Positions 18,887 to 31,300 of a stretch of DNA of 64,000 nt are shown here, piece after piece; the stretch's first letter is position 1, and every line of letters starts with the position of its first letter. The DNA lies in contig CAZEZP010000091.1 of the NCBI GenBank assembly GCA_964516435.1, positions 1-64,000 of the forward strand. Reading direction: 5' to 3'. A program made the position numbers and the translations under genes. Source of the stretch: HGW-17 sp964516435. Lineage in GTDB: Bacteria; Myxococcota_A; Polyangia; HGW-17. Below the pieces are notes generated by a model. That model saw only the letters and a program-made list of their open reading frames with translations. It was not told the DNA's origin and searched no databases.

Positions 18887-18919
18887 TTTCCTTTTCACGA
18901 TCCGGCAGAGAGAGGACGA

Positions 18920-20641
18920 TCAGCGGCGTGCAGTGGAACCCGAACGCGCAGATTTCGGAACCACGGGATCCCGGCGGGGACGCGATGCCTGCTTTCCGGC
19001 CGCCAGGGCCGGAGAGGCCACTCCGGACCGCTTCGCGGCTGGCTTCGGAGCGGTGGACGCCGGCTTCTGTCCGTCCGCGGCCGGCACCCCCGTCCGTCCG
19101 GGCTCCATCTGGGCCACCGTCTGATTCTTCTCGCTCTCGAACGCCCTGAGCGCTTCCATGCTCTGGGCAGCCAACTTCTGCTCCCAGGCGCGGTCCATCG
19201 CTTCCAGTTGCTCCGGCGGCACGAACTGACGGGCATACCCGAACACCATGGGCTCGTCCTGGCCGCCGCCGCGGATGCGGACCACCATGCCGGGACGGTT
19301 CGGCCCTGAAAACATCCAGGCGGCCCCCATGGGCAGCGATGGACTCGACCACTCGAACAGGAAGCGGGCATCCCGGGGCGAAAGATTGATGCAGCCATGA
19401 CTTTTCGGAATGCCGAAATCGTCGTGCCAGTAGGCGCCGTGCAGGGCTTGGCCTTTCCAGAAGAACATGGACCAGGGCACCGAGGATGCCAGATACTGCT
19501 CGTCTGCACCCACCTCGTTCTTCATGTCGGTCTGGCCCACCTTCCAGTAGATCCGGAAGATTCCCCGCTTGGTGGAATAGCCTTCCTTGCCCGTGGAAAC
19601 GGCCGTAGCGAACACGGGAGTCTGTTCGACATAGGCCACCAGTGTCTGCTGATCCAGGTCCACATCCAGCCATTTTTCCCCCCTGCGCAGGCCGGGAGGA
19701 ACGGGCTTGCGGAAAGCGGCCGCCACGTCCCGGGCCGCCACCCACCGGCACGTGCCGACACGGTACCAGCGGGTGCGGCCCTGCGTCTTCTCGCCCAGAA
19801 GGGAAAGCGGCTGGCGCGCCGGGGATTGGCCCACCACCGAACCGCCCGGACGATCGTAGAGCGGGATGGGAAGATTTTCGCGCTTTGCTCCCTTCCGGAT
19901 GGGAAACCCCAGCGGCAGTTTCATCTCTCCCAGCGCTATCCCCGAAAACACGGAGGGATTGTGCCGGGCGATGGCATCCACGGGAACGTACTGGTCCTTG
20001 TCGGTCTTCCAGTAATTGATGCCGTCGATCTTCACGAAACGCTTGAACTGCAGATAGAAGCCCGCAGGGTGGGTGCCACCCGGCTTCCTGGCCTTCACGG
20101 CTTCCCGGTTGGGATACCAGGGCGCCCCGCCCAGGCGGACGTAGGCGTATTCGCCGGGAGTCAGCGAATTTTCCGGCACCACGGGCAAAAGTTTCATGTC
20201 GGGCGGCTCCCTGTCGGGCACGAAGGGCGACAGGCATACCCACGCGTCGATGCCCACGCGCAAAAAGCCCTCCCTGCAGCCGCCGCGGGAAGGCGAATAC
20301 CCAACCAGTGGAAGCCGGGTGCGGGGCTCGATGCGGCCCAGTTCCAGCCCGCGGCTGGTGGGCGCATCGAAAATGCGGGCCGGCTTGGCGGCCGACAGGC
20401 TGGAAAACCAGTTGCCGCGGCGCGGAACGCGCGAGAAGGCGCCCTCGATCGCAAAGCGGATGGCATCCGCATCCGGCAGGGCCATGTCGGGATTTTCCGG
20501 CAATTCCACCGGTACCGGCGCATCCGGCGGATAATCCGACGCTTTCTCCTCTTCCGGCGGAAGACAGCCCGCATGCGCGGCCCGGACGGCACCCATCGCC
20601 ACAACCCAGAAAAGGCCGAAGGTGAAAATCGATTTCCTCAT
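18920..20641 (-). CDS. YkuD-family L,D-transpeptidase with C-terminal basic tail
   Basis: A 573-residue exported enzyme that should form 3-3 peptidoglycan cross-links or attach proteins to the wall. The signal peptide ends near AHA-GC (Cys26), so lipidation is possible but the site is not ideal. The N-terminal half (30-320) contains SH3-like segments. The YkuD catalytic domain (about 323-455) carries HGAYWHDDFGIPKSHGCINL with catalytic Cys417. A tail of about 120 residues is rich in Ala, Pro, Lys and Arg, ending ARRR-like, suited to binding wall polymer or phospholipid. ATG at 20641 follows GGGAGGA. Convergent with the kinase gene. Longer than typical single-domain YkuD enzymes. Confidence 0.92.
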   Translation of the reverse strand: MRKSIFTFGLFWVVAMGAVRAAHAGCLPPEEEKASDYPPDAPVPVELPENPDMALPDADAIRFAIEGAFSRVPRRGNWFSSLSAAKPARIFDAPTSRGLELGRIEPRTRLPLVGYSPSRGGCREGFLRVGIDAWVCLSPFVPDREPPDMKLLPVVPENSLTPGEYAYVRLGGAPWYPNREAVKARKPGGTHPAGFYLQFKRFVKIDGINYWKTDKDQYVPVDAIARHNPSVFSGIALGEMKLPLGFPIRKGAKRENLPIPLYDRPGGSVVGQSPARQPLSLLGEKTQGRTRWYRVGTCRWVAARDVAAAFRKPVPPGLRRGEKWLDVDLDQQTLVAYVEQTPVFATAVSTGKEGYSTKRGIFRIYWKVGQTDMKNEVGADEQYLASSVPWSMFFWKGQALHGAYWHDDFGIPKSHGCINLSPRDARFLFEWSSPSLPMGAAWMFSGPNRPGMVVRIRGGGQDEPMVFGYARQFVPPEQLEAMDRAWEQKLAAQSMEALRAFESEKNQTVAQMEPGRTGVPAADGQKPASTAPKPAAKRSGVASPALAAGKQASRPRRDPVVPKSARSGSTARR

Positions 20642-20714
20642 GCAATCCTCCCGGTGCCGGCCCCTGCTTGCTGCTTCGGAGCCACTTTCCGACCGTTTAT
20701 GGCGCAAAAGTGCC

Positions 20715-20743
20715 TGTACCTGCAAAAAAGCATGATGTATACT
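20715..20743 (+). promoter_or_regulatory. Putative promoter of the PATAN-like gene
   Basis: TGTACC, 17 bases, then TATACT (5 of 6 matches in the -10). It lies about 34 bases before the start, in the divergent gap with the L,D-transpeptidase gene. Confidence 0.4.
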
Positions 20744-20776
20744 TCCGCCGCCCTGCCGATACGGAGTGGATACGCA

Positions 20777-22126
20777 ATGCAGAACACCCCCTTTTACGTC
20801 ATCACGCTGGACGAGGAATTCAGGGACGTCGCCTCCCATGTCACCCTGTGCACCATGGGACTGCCTTCCCAGGGCATGCCGCGTGGGGAAGTGTATGTGG
20901 ATTTCGCCCATCCCGTCTGTTCCCAGATGGAATACGTGGAGCAATGGCGCCGGGAAGTGGGGCCCGTCACCTTCTTCTCCAGGGTCCCCCTGAGCAAGGA
21001 AGCCACCCTGAGGTTCAAGGACCTCGGCTTTCCGGTGCTGGCCGCTGCGGATCTGCGCCGCGTGCTGCGCCGGCGGGGGGCGCCGGCCCGGTCGGAGCAG
21101 GTGGACTACGAGCGCCTGATGCCGCCCGAGCCCGCGCGGCGGGATCACTTCGAACCTGAAACCTGGACGAAGTTGCTGGCGGCCATCCATGCCCACCGCT
21201 GGACGGGGCACCTGTATTTGAAATCGGACAAGATCAAGAAGGTGATCTCCTTCGTTTCCGGGTTCCCGCTGGCCATCAAGTCCAACAAGAGCAAGGAACT
21301 GCTCGGCCGGATGCTGGTGGAGGAAGGCATTCTTCCGGAAAATGCCTGCGAGGAGAGCCTCAAACGGATGAAGGACGAGCAGATCCTGCAGGGCCAGGCC
21401 CTGATCCGGATGGGACTGCTCTCCGAGGAAGCGCTGTTCGCGGCCCTGAGCCGGCAGTGGGCCATCAAGTTGATGGATGTCTTCGAGTGGAACCAGGGAG
21501 AATACGTGTTCAAGGAAGAACCCCTGGAACCTCTTTCCTTCATGCCGCCCTTCGCGTTCTGCGATCTGCTGGCCAGCGGGCTCTCCCGCCTCACCAGCGG
21601 CATCGTGGATGCCGCTTTGAACCTGGCTTTGCCCCTGTACGTGGTGCCGCATCCGCTGCCCCGGTGGCGCTACCAGCCGCTTCCGTCCACCCTCAACGTG
21701 GAAGCCTTCGGGCGCATCGACGGCCGCATCACCCTGGGCCAACTCCTGGAGACGCCCGGGTTCGACAAGACGCAGAAGACGATTCTTTGTGCAATGCTTA
21801 TGAACCAAGTATTGCTGCTCTCCCTGTCGCCCATGGCGAATCCCATCCATTTCGGCGGATTCCCGCTGCCAGGAGAAACCCTGCCCCTGCCCGCCCGCCT
21901 GCTGGAGGAACTGGAGATCGAGTGGCAGACGGGCATGACCGACATGGGGCGGGTGGAAACCTGGCTGCGGCGCATCCACGCGGAACGCTACCTGATGGAG
22001 AAGGATTCCGTCCGCGAGGCCATGGAGGCCTGGTTCAATAAACTATCCACTGACAAAACCATCATGATCACCAACGCCTCCGACCTGCGGCCGTTCCAGT
22101 TGGCCTGGAAGGTCAAGTATGAATGA
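20777..22126 (+). CDS. PATAN/DUF4388-like domain protein
   Basis: A 449-residue soluble protein. The central part (about 125-250) has the PATAN/DUF4388 pattern: TGHLYLKSDKIKKVISFV, GFPLAIKSN, LLGRMLVEEG, ALIRMGLLSEEALFAAL, then VFEWNQGEYVF. This domain is common in Myxococcota signalling proteins and is thought to mediate protein interaction in regulatory circuits (family knowledge). The N-terminal 120 residues may be a diverged receiver-like fold (FYVITLDEEF start, VDFAHP strand), which is a guess. The ATG at 20777 has GGAG upstream; longer in-frame extensions run antisense through the L,D-transpeptidase gene and are rejected. Monocistronic, with a promoter-like sequence just before it. Confidence 0.75.
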   Translation: MQNTPFYVITLDEEFRDVASHVTLCTMGLPSQGMPRGEVYVDFAHPVCSQMEYVEQWRREVGPVTFFSRVPLSKEATLRFKDLGFPVLAAADLRRVLRRRGAPARSEQVDYERLMPPEPARRDHFEPETWTKLLAAIHAHRWTGHLYLKSDKIKKVISFVSGFPLAIKSNKSKELLGRMLVEEGILPENACEESLKRMKDEQILQGQALIRMGLLSEEALFAALSRQWAIKLMDVFEWNQGEYVFKEEPLEPLSFMPPFAFCDLLASGLSRLTSGIVDAALNLALPLYVVPHPLPRWRYQPLPSTLNVEAFGRIDGRITLGQLLETPGFDKTQKTILCAMLMNQVLLLSLSPMANPIHFGGFPLPGETLPLPARLLEELEIEWQTGMTDMGRVETWLRRIHAERYLMEKDSVREAMEAWFNKLSTDKTIMITNASDLRPFQLAWKVKYE

Positions 22127-22215
22127 TCACCCTTCACATGTGGGGTGAAAAACAAAAAAATGCATATGTCGTTTCCGTGAATCTTCCGCATCCGGCATGG
22201 AAGGGGTTTTTTCCA

Positions 22216-22244
22216 TTGTCCCGCAATCCCCGGCGTGATATAAA
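22216..22244 (+). promoter_or_regulatory. Putative promoter of the giant repeat gene
   Basis: TTGTCC, a 17-base spacer and TATAAA, about 95 bases before the start of the giant gene. Good -10 and exact spacing. A CTGCAT-GA-TGCAG hairpin lies in the leader between promoter and gene. Confidence 0.55.
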
Positions 22245-22338
22245 CTCGGTTTCGCGAAACCCTGCATGATGCAGTTTTCGTTAGTCGCCATCTTTGCCTT
22301 GACAGTGTTTTCTAACCGACTTCCCGATGGAGGTTCCC

Positions 22339-25300
22339 GTGGCTGAATACATTCTCGACGATCTGGTTATCCGGTTGGAGGAGACTTTCGACGACGCCGT
22401 CAGCGAGTGGGTCGCCAAGGCGCAGGCCTTCGAAGCCGAGGGGAACGCCCCGCGGGCGATGGATGCCTGGACGCGTGCCGTCAAGGCCTCGGAAACGGCC
22501 ATCGGTCCGCGCGTGGCGCTCGCCCGGATGTACAAGGACGCCGCCCGCTGGAACCAGTACGTCGACATGCTCAACGACATTTCCAAGCGGCTGCCGGATG
22601 AACTGCAGGAAGAAAAGGTCCGCCTGCTCCACATGAGCGTGCCCATCCTGCGGGACCAGATGAAACTGATGCCCAAGGTCATCGACGCCTACAAGAAAAT
22701 CCTCTCCATCATGCCGGGAGACGAGGAAGCCTTCACGGCCCTGGTGGAGATCATTTCGGGAATGGCGCGGTGGCCGGATCTCGTGAAACTGTACCAGGAA
22801 CGCCTGGAAGCCGAGGCCGACTCCGCACGCAAGGCGCAGATGCAACTGGAGATCGCCCGCCTGTACAACGACAAGCTCCACAACAAGCGGGAAGCCGCGC
22901 GCGCCTACGAGTCCCTGCTGGAGCTCGACCCCGCGAACGAGGAGGCCTTCTCCAACCTCAAGAAGATGTACGAAGAGGCGAGGGATTACGAGAGCCTCAT
23001 CAAGTTGCATCAGCGGGAACTGGAGTTGCTTTCGGATCCGCGCGAGCGCACCGAGAAGACGCTGGAAATCGCCCGCATGGCCACGACGCGCGTGAAGAAG
23101 CCGGAACTGCTGCTGGCCCTGTGGGAAGACGTCCTGGCGGCCGACCCGGAATGCATCGAGGCGCTCGAGAACCTGGAGCAACTCTACGAGCGCGAGAAGA
23201 AGTGGGACAAGATGGTCGAAATCGACCGCAAACTGCTGGAACTGGTGGCGGATCCCGCGCGCCAGGCAGCGGTGTGCCTGAAACTGGCCTCGACCCTGCA
23301 GGACAAGGCGGAAGACGCTGCCGGCGCCGTGGAGGTATGGCGCCGGCTCCTGGAACTGGAGCCCGACAACCGCCGGGCCCAGGATGCGCTCAAGAAACTG
23401 CTGGTGGACCTGGGCCAGTATGACGAACTGGAAGACCTCTTCCGCCAGTGGGGCAAACTCGAGGAATTCATCCGCATCACCTCCAAGCAGGCCGAAACCG
23501 AGGCGGACCAGGAGAGGAAAATCGATCTGCTGTTCCGGGAAGCCCGCATCTGGCGCGCGGATCTGGGAAAGAACGATCGCGCCATGAAGGCGCTGGAAAA
23601 AGTCCTGGAAGTGGATGCGAACAATCTCCGTGCGGCCGAGTCGCTCATCGAATTGTATGAGGAGGCGCAGGCGTTCAAGAAACTGCCGCAGGTCCTGGAA
23701 ATCCGCATCCGCCACACCGAGGAGGAATCCCTGCGCCGCGAGCGCATGGAGGAGCTCGCCCGCATCTACGAGGAGCACATCAAGGACCGCGAAAACGCCT
23801 TCTCGTGGTATCTCCAGGCGTTTTCGTCGGGGCCGGATCTGGAGCACCTGCGCGAAGCCTGCGAACGGCTTGCCGGCGCCGTGGACGGCGGCTGGGCGAA
23901 ACTGGTGGCGGCCTATGAATCCGCGTGCGAATCCGTGCAGGATGCGTCCGTCCAGTTGGCCCTGCTGCTGGTGGTGGCCTCGGCGTGGGAAAACCAGTTG
24001 AAGAATATCGACAAGGCGCTTTCCACCTGCCTGAAGATTCTGGAGCTCGACGATGCGAACGAAGCCGCGCTCGATGCCCTGGAGCGCATCTACCAGCAGA
24101 AGCAGGAATGGCAGAAACTGCTGGACGTGTACCAGAAGAAGATCGACCTCGCGGCGGACGATTCCCTGCGCCGGGATCTGTACTGGAAACTGGCCGACAT
24201 CTACGACACCCTCATGGAAAAGCCGGAAAAGGCCGTGGAAGCCTACCGCGAGGCGCTGGAACTGCTTCCCGAGGACGTGCCTACCATGCAGCGCCTGGAC
24301 GCGCTCTATCTGCGTCTGCAGAAATGGGAGGACCTCTCCGGAATCCTGGAGCGCCAACTGGAGTTCGTGGATGACGAGAATGCCCGCGTGGAACTGAAGT
24401 TCCGCTGGGCCGACGTGCAGGAGAGCCGGCTCGGAAACGTGGAGGAGGCTGTGGACGGCTACCGGCAGGTGCTGGAATGGCAGCCGGGGCACGAGGGCGC
24501 GAGGGAAAAACTCGAAAAGCACCTGGATTCCCCGAATGCCGAGATCCGGCGCAAGGCTGCCGACATCCTCGAGCCCGTGTACAAGACCATCCTGGAGTTC
24601 GAGAAACTCATCAAGGTGCACGAGATTCAGGCGGCCACGGACGAAGATCCCGTCTTCGTGCTGGACATGCTCGTCACCATCGGCAACCTGTGGGCCGAAA
24701 ACATCGGCAACAATGCAAAGGCGCTGGATGCCTATGCGCGGGCCGTGCGCCACAGCCCGGACTCCGACGATGCCCGCCGGGCGCTGGAACGGGTGGCCGA
24801 AATCGAAGACCGCTGGGCGACGGTGCTGGAAGTCTACGAGGACATCCTCAAGCGGGAAGAACTGGGAGAAATCATCCGCCACACCCTGCATGTGCGCGCG
24901 GCGGAAATCGCTCGGGATCAACTGCAGAAGACCGACGTGGCCATCGGGCATTTCCAGGCCGCGCTGGAACTGGATTCCGGCAACGAGATGGTGCTCGGCG
25001 CCCTGGAGATCCTCTATCAGGGCACGGAAAACTGGGAAAAACTGCTGGACGTGAGCCGCAAGCAACTGGAACTGGCGCAGGAACTCGGACGCCGGCAGGA
25101 ACTGCGCTTCCGCTGCGGCATGATCCTGGACCAGAAACTGGACCGGCCGCAGGAAGCCGTTCCCGTCTACGAGGAAATCCTGGGCGAGGAACCGGATCAA
25201 CTGACCGCGCTGCATGCGCTGGACCGGCTCTACCAGAAACTGGGCATGTGGACCGAACTGGCCGACAACCTGACCAAGCAACTGGAACTGGCGCAGGATC

Positions 25301-28300
25301 CGGAAGCGCAGGGCGAACTGCTGCGCCGCCTGGCCGCCGTGCAGCATGAGAAACTCCACGAAACCACATTGGCCATCGAAACCTGGCGCCGCGCGCTGGA
25401 ACTGGACGGCACGGACGAAGTGGTCATCGCCGCGCTGGAAAAACTGCTCGACGTGGAGGAACACGCCCTGGTGGCGGCCAATCTCCTGGAACCCGTGTAC
25501 AAGAACCTGGGCCGCTGGGAAAAACTCGTACGCGTGCATGAAATCGTCCTGGGGAACACGTTCGACCCGGTGGAACAAATCCGCCTGATCCACGTGATCG
25601 CAAACATCCACGACGAATTCATGGAGGAACCCCGCAAGGCGTTCGACGACTACGTGCGGGCCTTCCTGATCGATCCGCGACATGCCGACACCCGCCGCCA
25701 GATGGAGCGCATCGCCGAGTCGCTCAAGGCGTGGGAGGACCTGTTCGCCATCTACTCGAAGGTGGTGGACGCGGGCGAGGACGTCGAAATCGCCCTGGAT
25801 CTGCAGACCCGCATAGCCGACCTGCTGGCCTCCGAGGTGGGGGACGTCGAGCGGGCCGCAGCCGCCTACAACAAGCTCCTGGAGATTTCGCCGGAGCACA
25901 TCCCGGCCGTGGACGCCCTGGAAAAGCTGTTCCTGGGCGCCGGCGACGTGAAGCGGATGGTGGACGCCATCCTGCGCAAGGTCTCCCTGGTGTCCGACCC
26001 CGAGGAAAAAAAGGCGCTCGCCTTCCGCGCGGCGGCCATCCAGAAGGAAGATCTGGAGGACAAGAAAGCCGCGATCGCCACCTACCGCCTCATTCTGGAA
26101 ATCGACGACACGGACATGCGGGCGCTGACGGAACTCGAGCAGATCTTCGTCAACGACGAGGACTGGGAAAACCTGCAGGAGATCTATGCCCGCAAAGCGG
26201 ATCTGGCTCCCTCCGTCGAGGATCGCAAGCAGATGCTCTACACGCTGGGGCAGATGTACGACCGCGATCTGAAAAATATGGAGAAGGCCATCGAAACCTA
26301 CGAGCGGATCCTCGACGAGGATCCCGTGGACGAAGTGGCCCTGCAGAACCTGGACCGGCTCTACGAGCTCGCGGGCAAGTGGCAGGAGCTCGTATCCGTG
26401 CTGGACGTGATGATCCAGAACGGCCAGAGCGACGCCGAGGTGGCCGCCACGAAACTGCGGCTGGGCGAAGTGCATGAACTGCGCATGAAGGCGCCGGACG
26501 TGGCCGTTCCCCTGTATGGTGAAGCGCTGGACCTGGATGCCGGCAACGAAGGCATCGTCGCCGCCCTCTGGCGCGTCATGCAGGGCGGCGCGGACGACGC
26601 GCGCTGCGACGGCATCACGTACGAGCCTGAAATCCGTACGTCCGCAGCCGTCATCCTGGACAGGTACTTCTCCACGGTGGGCGAACAGGAAAAACTGGTG
26701 ACCGTCCTCAACGTGCGGGTGGCCCAGAGCGAGGATACGTATGAGCGCGTGCAACTGCTGCACCGTCTCAAGGAAATCCACGAACTGCAACTGGATCGCC
26801 CGCGGGAGGCGCTCGACGACATGGCGCGGGCGCTGGCGCTGGATCCCCGGCACGAGCCGTCGCTGGCGGAAATCGAACGCCTGAGCGCCGTCCTGGATGC
26901 ATGGAAGGATCTCATCGACATCTATGCGAAGGTGGGGTCCGCCTGCGAGGAGAAGGAAGACAAGATCTTCTACCTGTACCGCATTTCCCGCGTATATGAG
27001 GAAGAATTGCGGGATCTGGCGGCCGCCACCCGGAAACTGGAGGAAGTGCTCGCCCTCGAGCCGCAGGCCGAGGCCGCGCTGGCCGGGCTGGACCGCCTCC
27101 TGGAAGCCCAGGGCCGGTATCCGGAACTGGCAGCCATCCTGGAAAAGGAAATCGAGGCGGCGCCGCTTCCCGAGGATGCCCAGAATTTCCGCTACCGCCT
27201 GGCCCGACTCCAGGTGGAGCATCTCGGCAATCCGGAAAAGGCTGTGGAGGCGTATGCGGCCCTCCTGGAGGAGGCGCCCGCCCACGAAGGTGCGCGTGCC
27301 GGCATGGAGGATCTGCTGTCCCAGGGCGTCGCTCCCCGCCGGGTGTTCGACGTGCTGGAACCGCTGTACCGGCAGGACGCCCTCTGGGAGAACCTGGTCA
27401 GCCTGCACGAGAAATATCTCCATTTCGTGAAGGTTCCGGAAGAGCGCATCGGCCTGTACAAAATCATCTGCGAACTGCAGGAAAACTACGTCCAGGATCC
27501 GGAAACGGCCTTCAAGACGTGGGCGCGGGCCTTTGCCGAAGCCGAGGACGACGTGGAAATCCAGGAAAAACTGGAATCGCTGGCTGCCCAGATGGCCCTG
27601 TGGAACGACCTGGTGGAAGTGTACCGCGCATCCGCCCGGAAACTGTCCCGCAAGGCTTCCCAGGACGCTTCCGCCCGCGAACTGGCCATCCAGATCTGGC
27701 TCAAGGCCGCCCGCGTGCACGAGGAGGAGATGGCGGATCCGGCGGGCGCCGAGGAAGCCAACAAGGCCGTCCTGGCGCTCGACCACGAAAACTTCACGGC
27801 GCTGGAAAGCCTGGACCGCATCTACTCGGCCAACGGCATGATGCCGGAACTGGCCGAAATCCTGGACCGCCGCGCCAAGACGGCGCAGGATTCGTACGAC
27901 CGGGTCCAGTTCCTCTTCCGGCTCGCCCACGTGCGCGAAGTGGAGCTGCAGGACATGCCGGCGGCCGTGGCCGCGCTGGAAGCCGTCCTGCGCGAGAAGG
28001 ACGGCAATCGGGATGCGCTGGAGGGACTGGAGCGCATCCATTTCAACAACCGCGATTTCAAGGCGCTGTTCTCCGTCTACGAACGCATGAGCAAGGCCTT
28101 CTCGTCGGATGACGAAGTGGCCGAGGCGCTGGCGCACATGGCCAAGATCGCCTCCGATGCCCTCAAGAACCCCCTGGGAGCCAAGGACCTGTGGAAGCGC
28201 GTGCTGGAAATCAAGGGCGACGAGACGCGCGCCCTGCGGGAACTGGCCAACCTGGCCGAAGCCGCACGGGACTGGGAAGGCTGCGTGGAGTATCTCAAGC

Positions 28301-31300
28301 GCATCACGGAAGCCTCCTACGACACGCACGAGCAGGTGGAAGCCCATCTGGCCGTGGGCCGCATCGCGCTCTCCGAACTCAAGGACCACCGCCAGGCGCT
28401 GGACGCCTATCTGGCCGTGCGGTCGATCGAGCCGTCCAACCTCGAAGCGCTGGAGAAACTGGCCTACATCTTCAACGAAAGCCAGGCGTGGGAAGAGCTC
28501 GTGGACGTGCTCGAATCCCTCGTGGAGCATGGCCGCGACACCCTGGGCGCCAAGAAACTGCGCCAGTTGCACGCCCAGATCGGAAAGGTGGAGAAGGAAT
28601 ACCTGATGCGTCCCGACAGGGCGATCGCGGCATGGGAAAACGTGCTGCGGGTGATGCCGGGCGACACCGAGGCGCTGGAAGCCCTGGAAATCCTCTACGT
28701 GCAGAACGAGCAGTGGACGGACACCATCCGCATCCTGGAGGAAAAGGTCCGCGCGGCGTCAAGGGATTCCCAGAAGATCGAACTGCTGTTCCAGATCGCC
28801 GACATCTACGAGAACCGGCTGTGGGACAAGGGTTCGGCCGCCAACGCCTACAAGCGGGTGCTCAAGGTGGACAACCTGCACGTGGATGCGTTCAATCATC
28901 TGGAACGCCTGCTGCGGGATCTGGCGAACTGGAAGGAACTGACGGAACTGTACCTCACCCGCTACGACCATCTGGGCGGGCACGAGGACGAAATCCCCGA
29001 TAAGAACAAAGCAGAAATCGTCTCCCTGCTGCAACGGGTCGCCGCCATCGCGGAAGAGAAACTGGGGAACCGCGGCGACGCGTTCGATGCGCTGGCCAAC
29101 GCCTTCGACATCGATCCCACCAATGACGATACGGCCAACCATCTGGAGCGCATCGCCAGCATCCAGAACAACTGGCAGGAACTCATCGACATGTACCAGC
29201 ATGCGGTGAAGGCCGTGGACGACCGGATGGTCAAGTGCGACCTGCTGGTGAAGGTGGCCCGCTGGTACATGGATCAACTGGAAGACCTCGGCCGCGCCAC
29301 CGAAGCCCTCAAGCAGGCCCAGAAGTACGAGCCCAACTACGGCCGCGTCCACCTGCAGTTCGCCGAGGTGCACCGCCGCAACGGCTCCGTGGGCGAATAC
29401 ATCTCCTCCCTGTCCAAGGCGCTGGAGGTGGAGACCCGGCCGGATGTCATCTACAAGTCGGCCATGGAACTGGCCCGCACGTACCACAAGGAATTCGGCG
29501 ATACCAACGAAGCCATCCGCTACTACCGGAAGGCGCACGAGGCGCTGCCCGAGAATCCGGAACCGCTCGAGGCGCTGGAACTGCTCTACGAGAGCACGGA
29601 GAAGTGGCGTGAATTGATCGAAGTGCTCAGCGAGCGGGTGAGCCGTTCCAGCAATGACGAGGAAATTTTCGACCTCAAGATGAAGATTGCGGACATCTGG
29701 GACGACCGGCGGGAAATGCCCTCCCGCGCCATCGACGTGGTCAACGAACTGCTCGATGCCCACCCGGACAACCTCGTCGTCATGCGCCGGCTGGAAGGGC
29801 TGTACGAAAAGGCCGGCCAGATGGAGGAATATCTGGCCATCCTCGAACGCCAGATGGAGCACCTCACCCACAATGACGAGCGCATCCGCAAGTTGCACCA
29901 GATGGCGGCCGTCTGGGAAGAGCACTTCGAGAAGACCGACAAGGCCATCGAGTGCTACGAGGCCATCCTGGAAATCGACGACAAGGACGAACGCGCCTAC
30001 CAGAACCTGGCCCGGCTCTACCGCCAGGAAAAGAAGTGGAGCGAGTACATCGAGGTGCTCTACCGCCACGTGTACGTCAAGCACGACCCGAAGGAGCGGG
30101 TCCGCCTCTACAAGGCCGCCGCGGAAGTGCTGGAAAAGCATCTCAACGAGCCCGAGCGGGCCATCGACGCCTACATGCAGATCCTCGATGACGAGCCCAA
30201 CGACGTGGATGCCCTCACAGCCCTCTCCCGCCTGTTCGAGGCCGCCCAGGACTGGGATCGCTGCCTGGACGTCTCCAAACGCCTGGTGGAGTTGACGACG
30301 GACCAGAACGTCAAGATGGATCTCTACTTCCGCCTGGGCCGGATCGCCGAGGAATTCCAGCACGACAACGCCGAGGCCGAGCGGCTCTATGCCGAGGCGC
30401 TCGCCATCAATCCCTCGTTCGTGCCCGCGCTGCGCAAACTGTCCCGGATCTACGAGGAGCGGCACGACTGGCTCAAGGCGGCCAAGATGCTGGAGCAGGC
30501 GCAGGGACACACGGCCAACATGGTGGAAAAGGCGTCCTATCTATATGAAGGCGGCATCATCCGCCTGGATCACCTGGACGATCCGGAGCGCGCGGCCGAA
30601 CTGCTGGAAGCCTGCCTGGCCATCGATCCCGAGCACGTGGACGCCGCCCTGCGTTACACGGACATCCTGTGGGAGCGCAAGCAATATGCCGACGCCTTCC
30701 CGCACCTCCAGATGCTGGTGCGCAAACTGGAAGCCGCCCAGGCGGACCGCGAACTGCTGGCCAAGGTGTATTACCGCTTCGGCAAGGCGGCGGAAACCAG
30801 GGGCGAACTGGAAAAGGCACAGCAGGTGTACTACAAGGCCTACCAGATCGAGAAGACCTCGCTGCCGATCCTGCAGGGCATGGCTTCCGTGTGCGACGCC
30901 CTCAAGCAGTACGACCAGGCGTTCAAACTGTACAAGCAGATCCTGGTGCATCCGCAGGCGGAGGGCGATACCGAGCTGCAGACCGAGGTGTACTATCGCC
31001 TCGGCAACATCCACGCCGCCCGCAACGAGGCCATGAAGGCGCTCAACCTGTACGAGAAGGCGCTGGAAAACAATCCGGCGCACATGCCGACGCTGGAAGC
31101 CATGGTGGCCCTGCACGAGAAGGATGGCAACTTCAAGGCCGCAGCCGAGGTCAAGACCCGGATGGCCGCCAGCCTCTCGGGCAACGAGTGGGTCGAATTC
31201 ATGATGGGGCTGGCCCAGTACTACAACGAGAAGGTGATGGACAAGGCCGCCGCCATCAAGACCTATGAGGACGCCCTGGCCCGCGACCCGCGCAACAAGT

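Noticed and set aside
18920..21979. A 1,019-codon extension of the L,D-transpeptidase frame
   Set aside because: The extension runs antisense through the PATAN-like gene; the real start has GGGAGGA and a signal peptide at 20641.
22127..22175. Hairpin TCACCC...GGGTGA after the PATAN-like gene as a terminator
   Set aside because: It is followed by A-runs, not T-runs, on the coding strand; no terminator can be claimed in either direction.
22312..28572. A 2,086-codon open frame antisense to the giant repeat gene
   Set aside because: It has no ribosome site or domain and arises because the biased, GC-rich sense codons rarely create stops on the other strand; the plus-strand frame has promoter, ribosome site and repeats.
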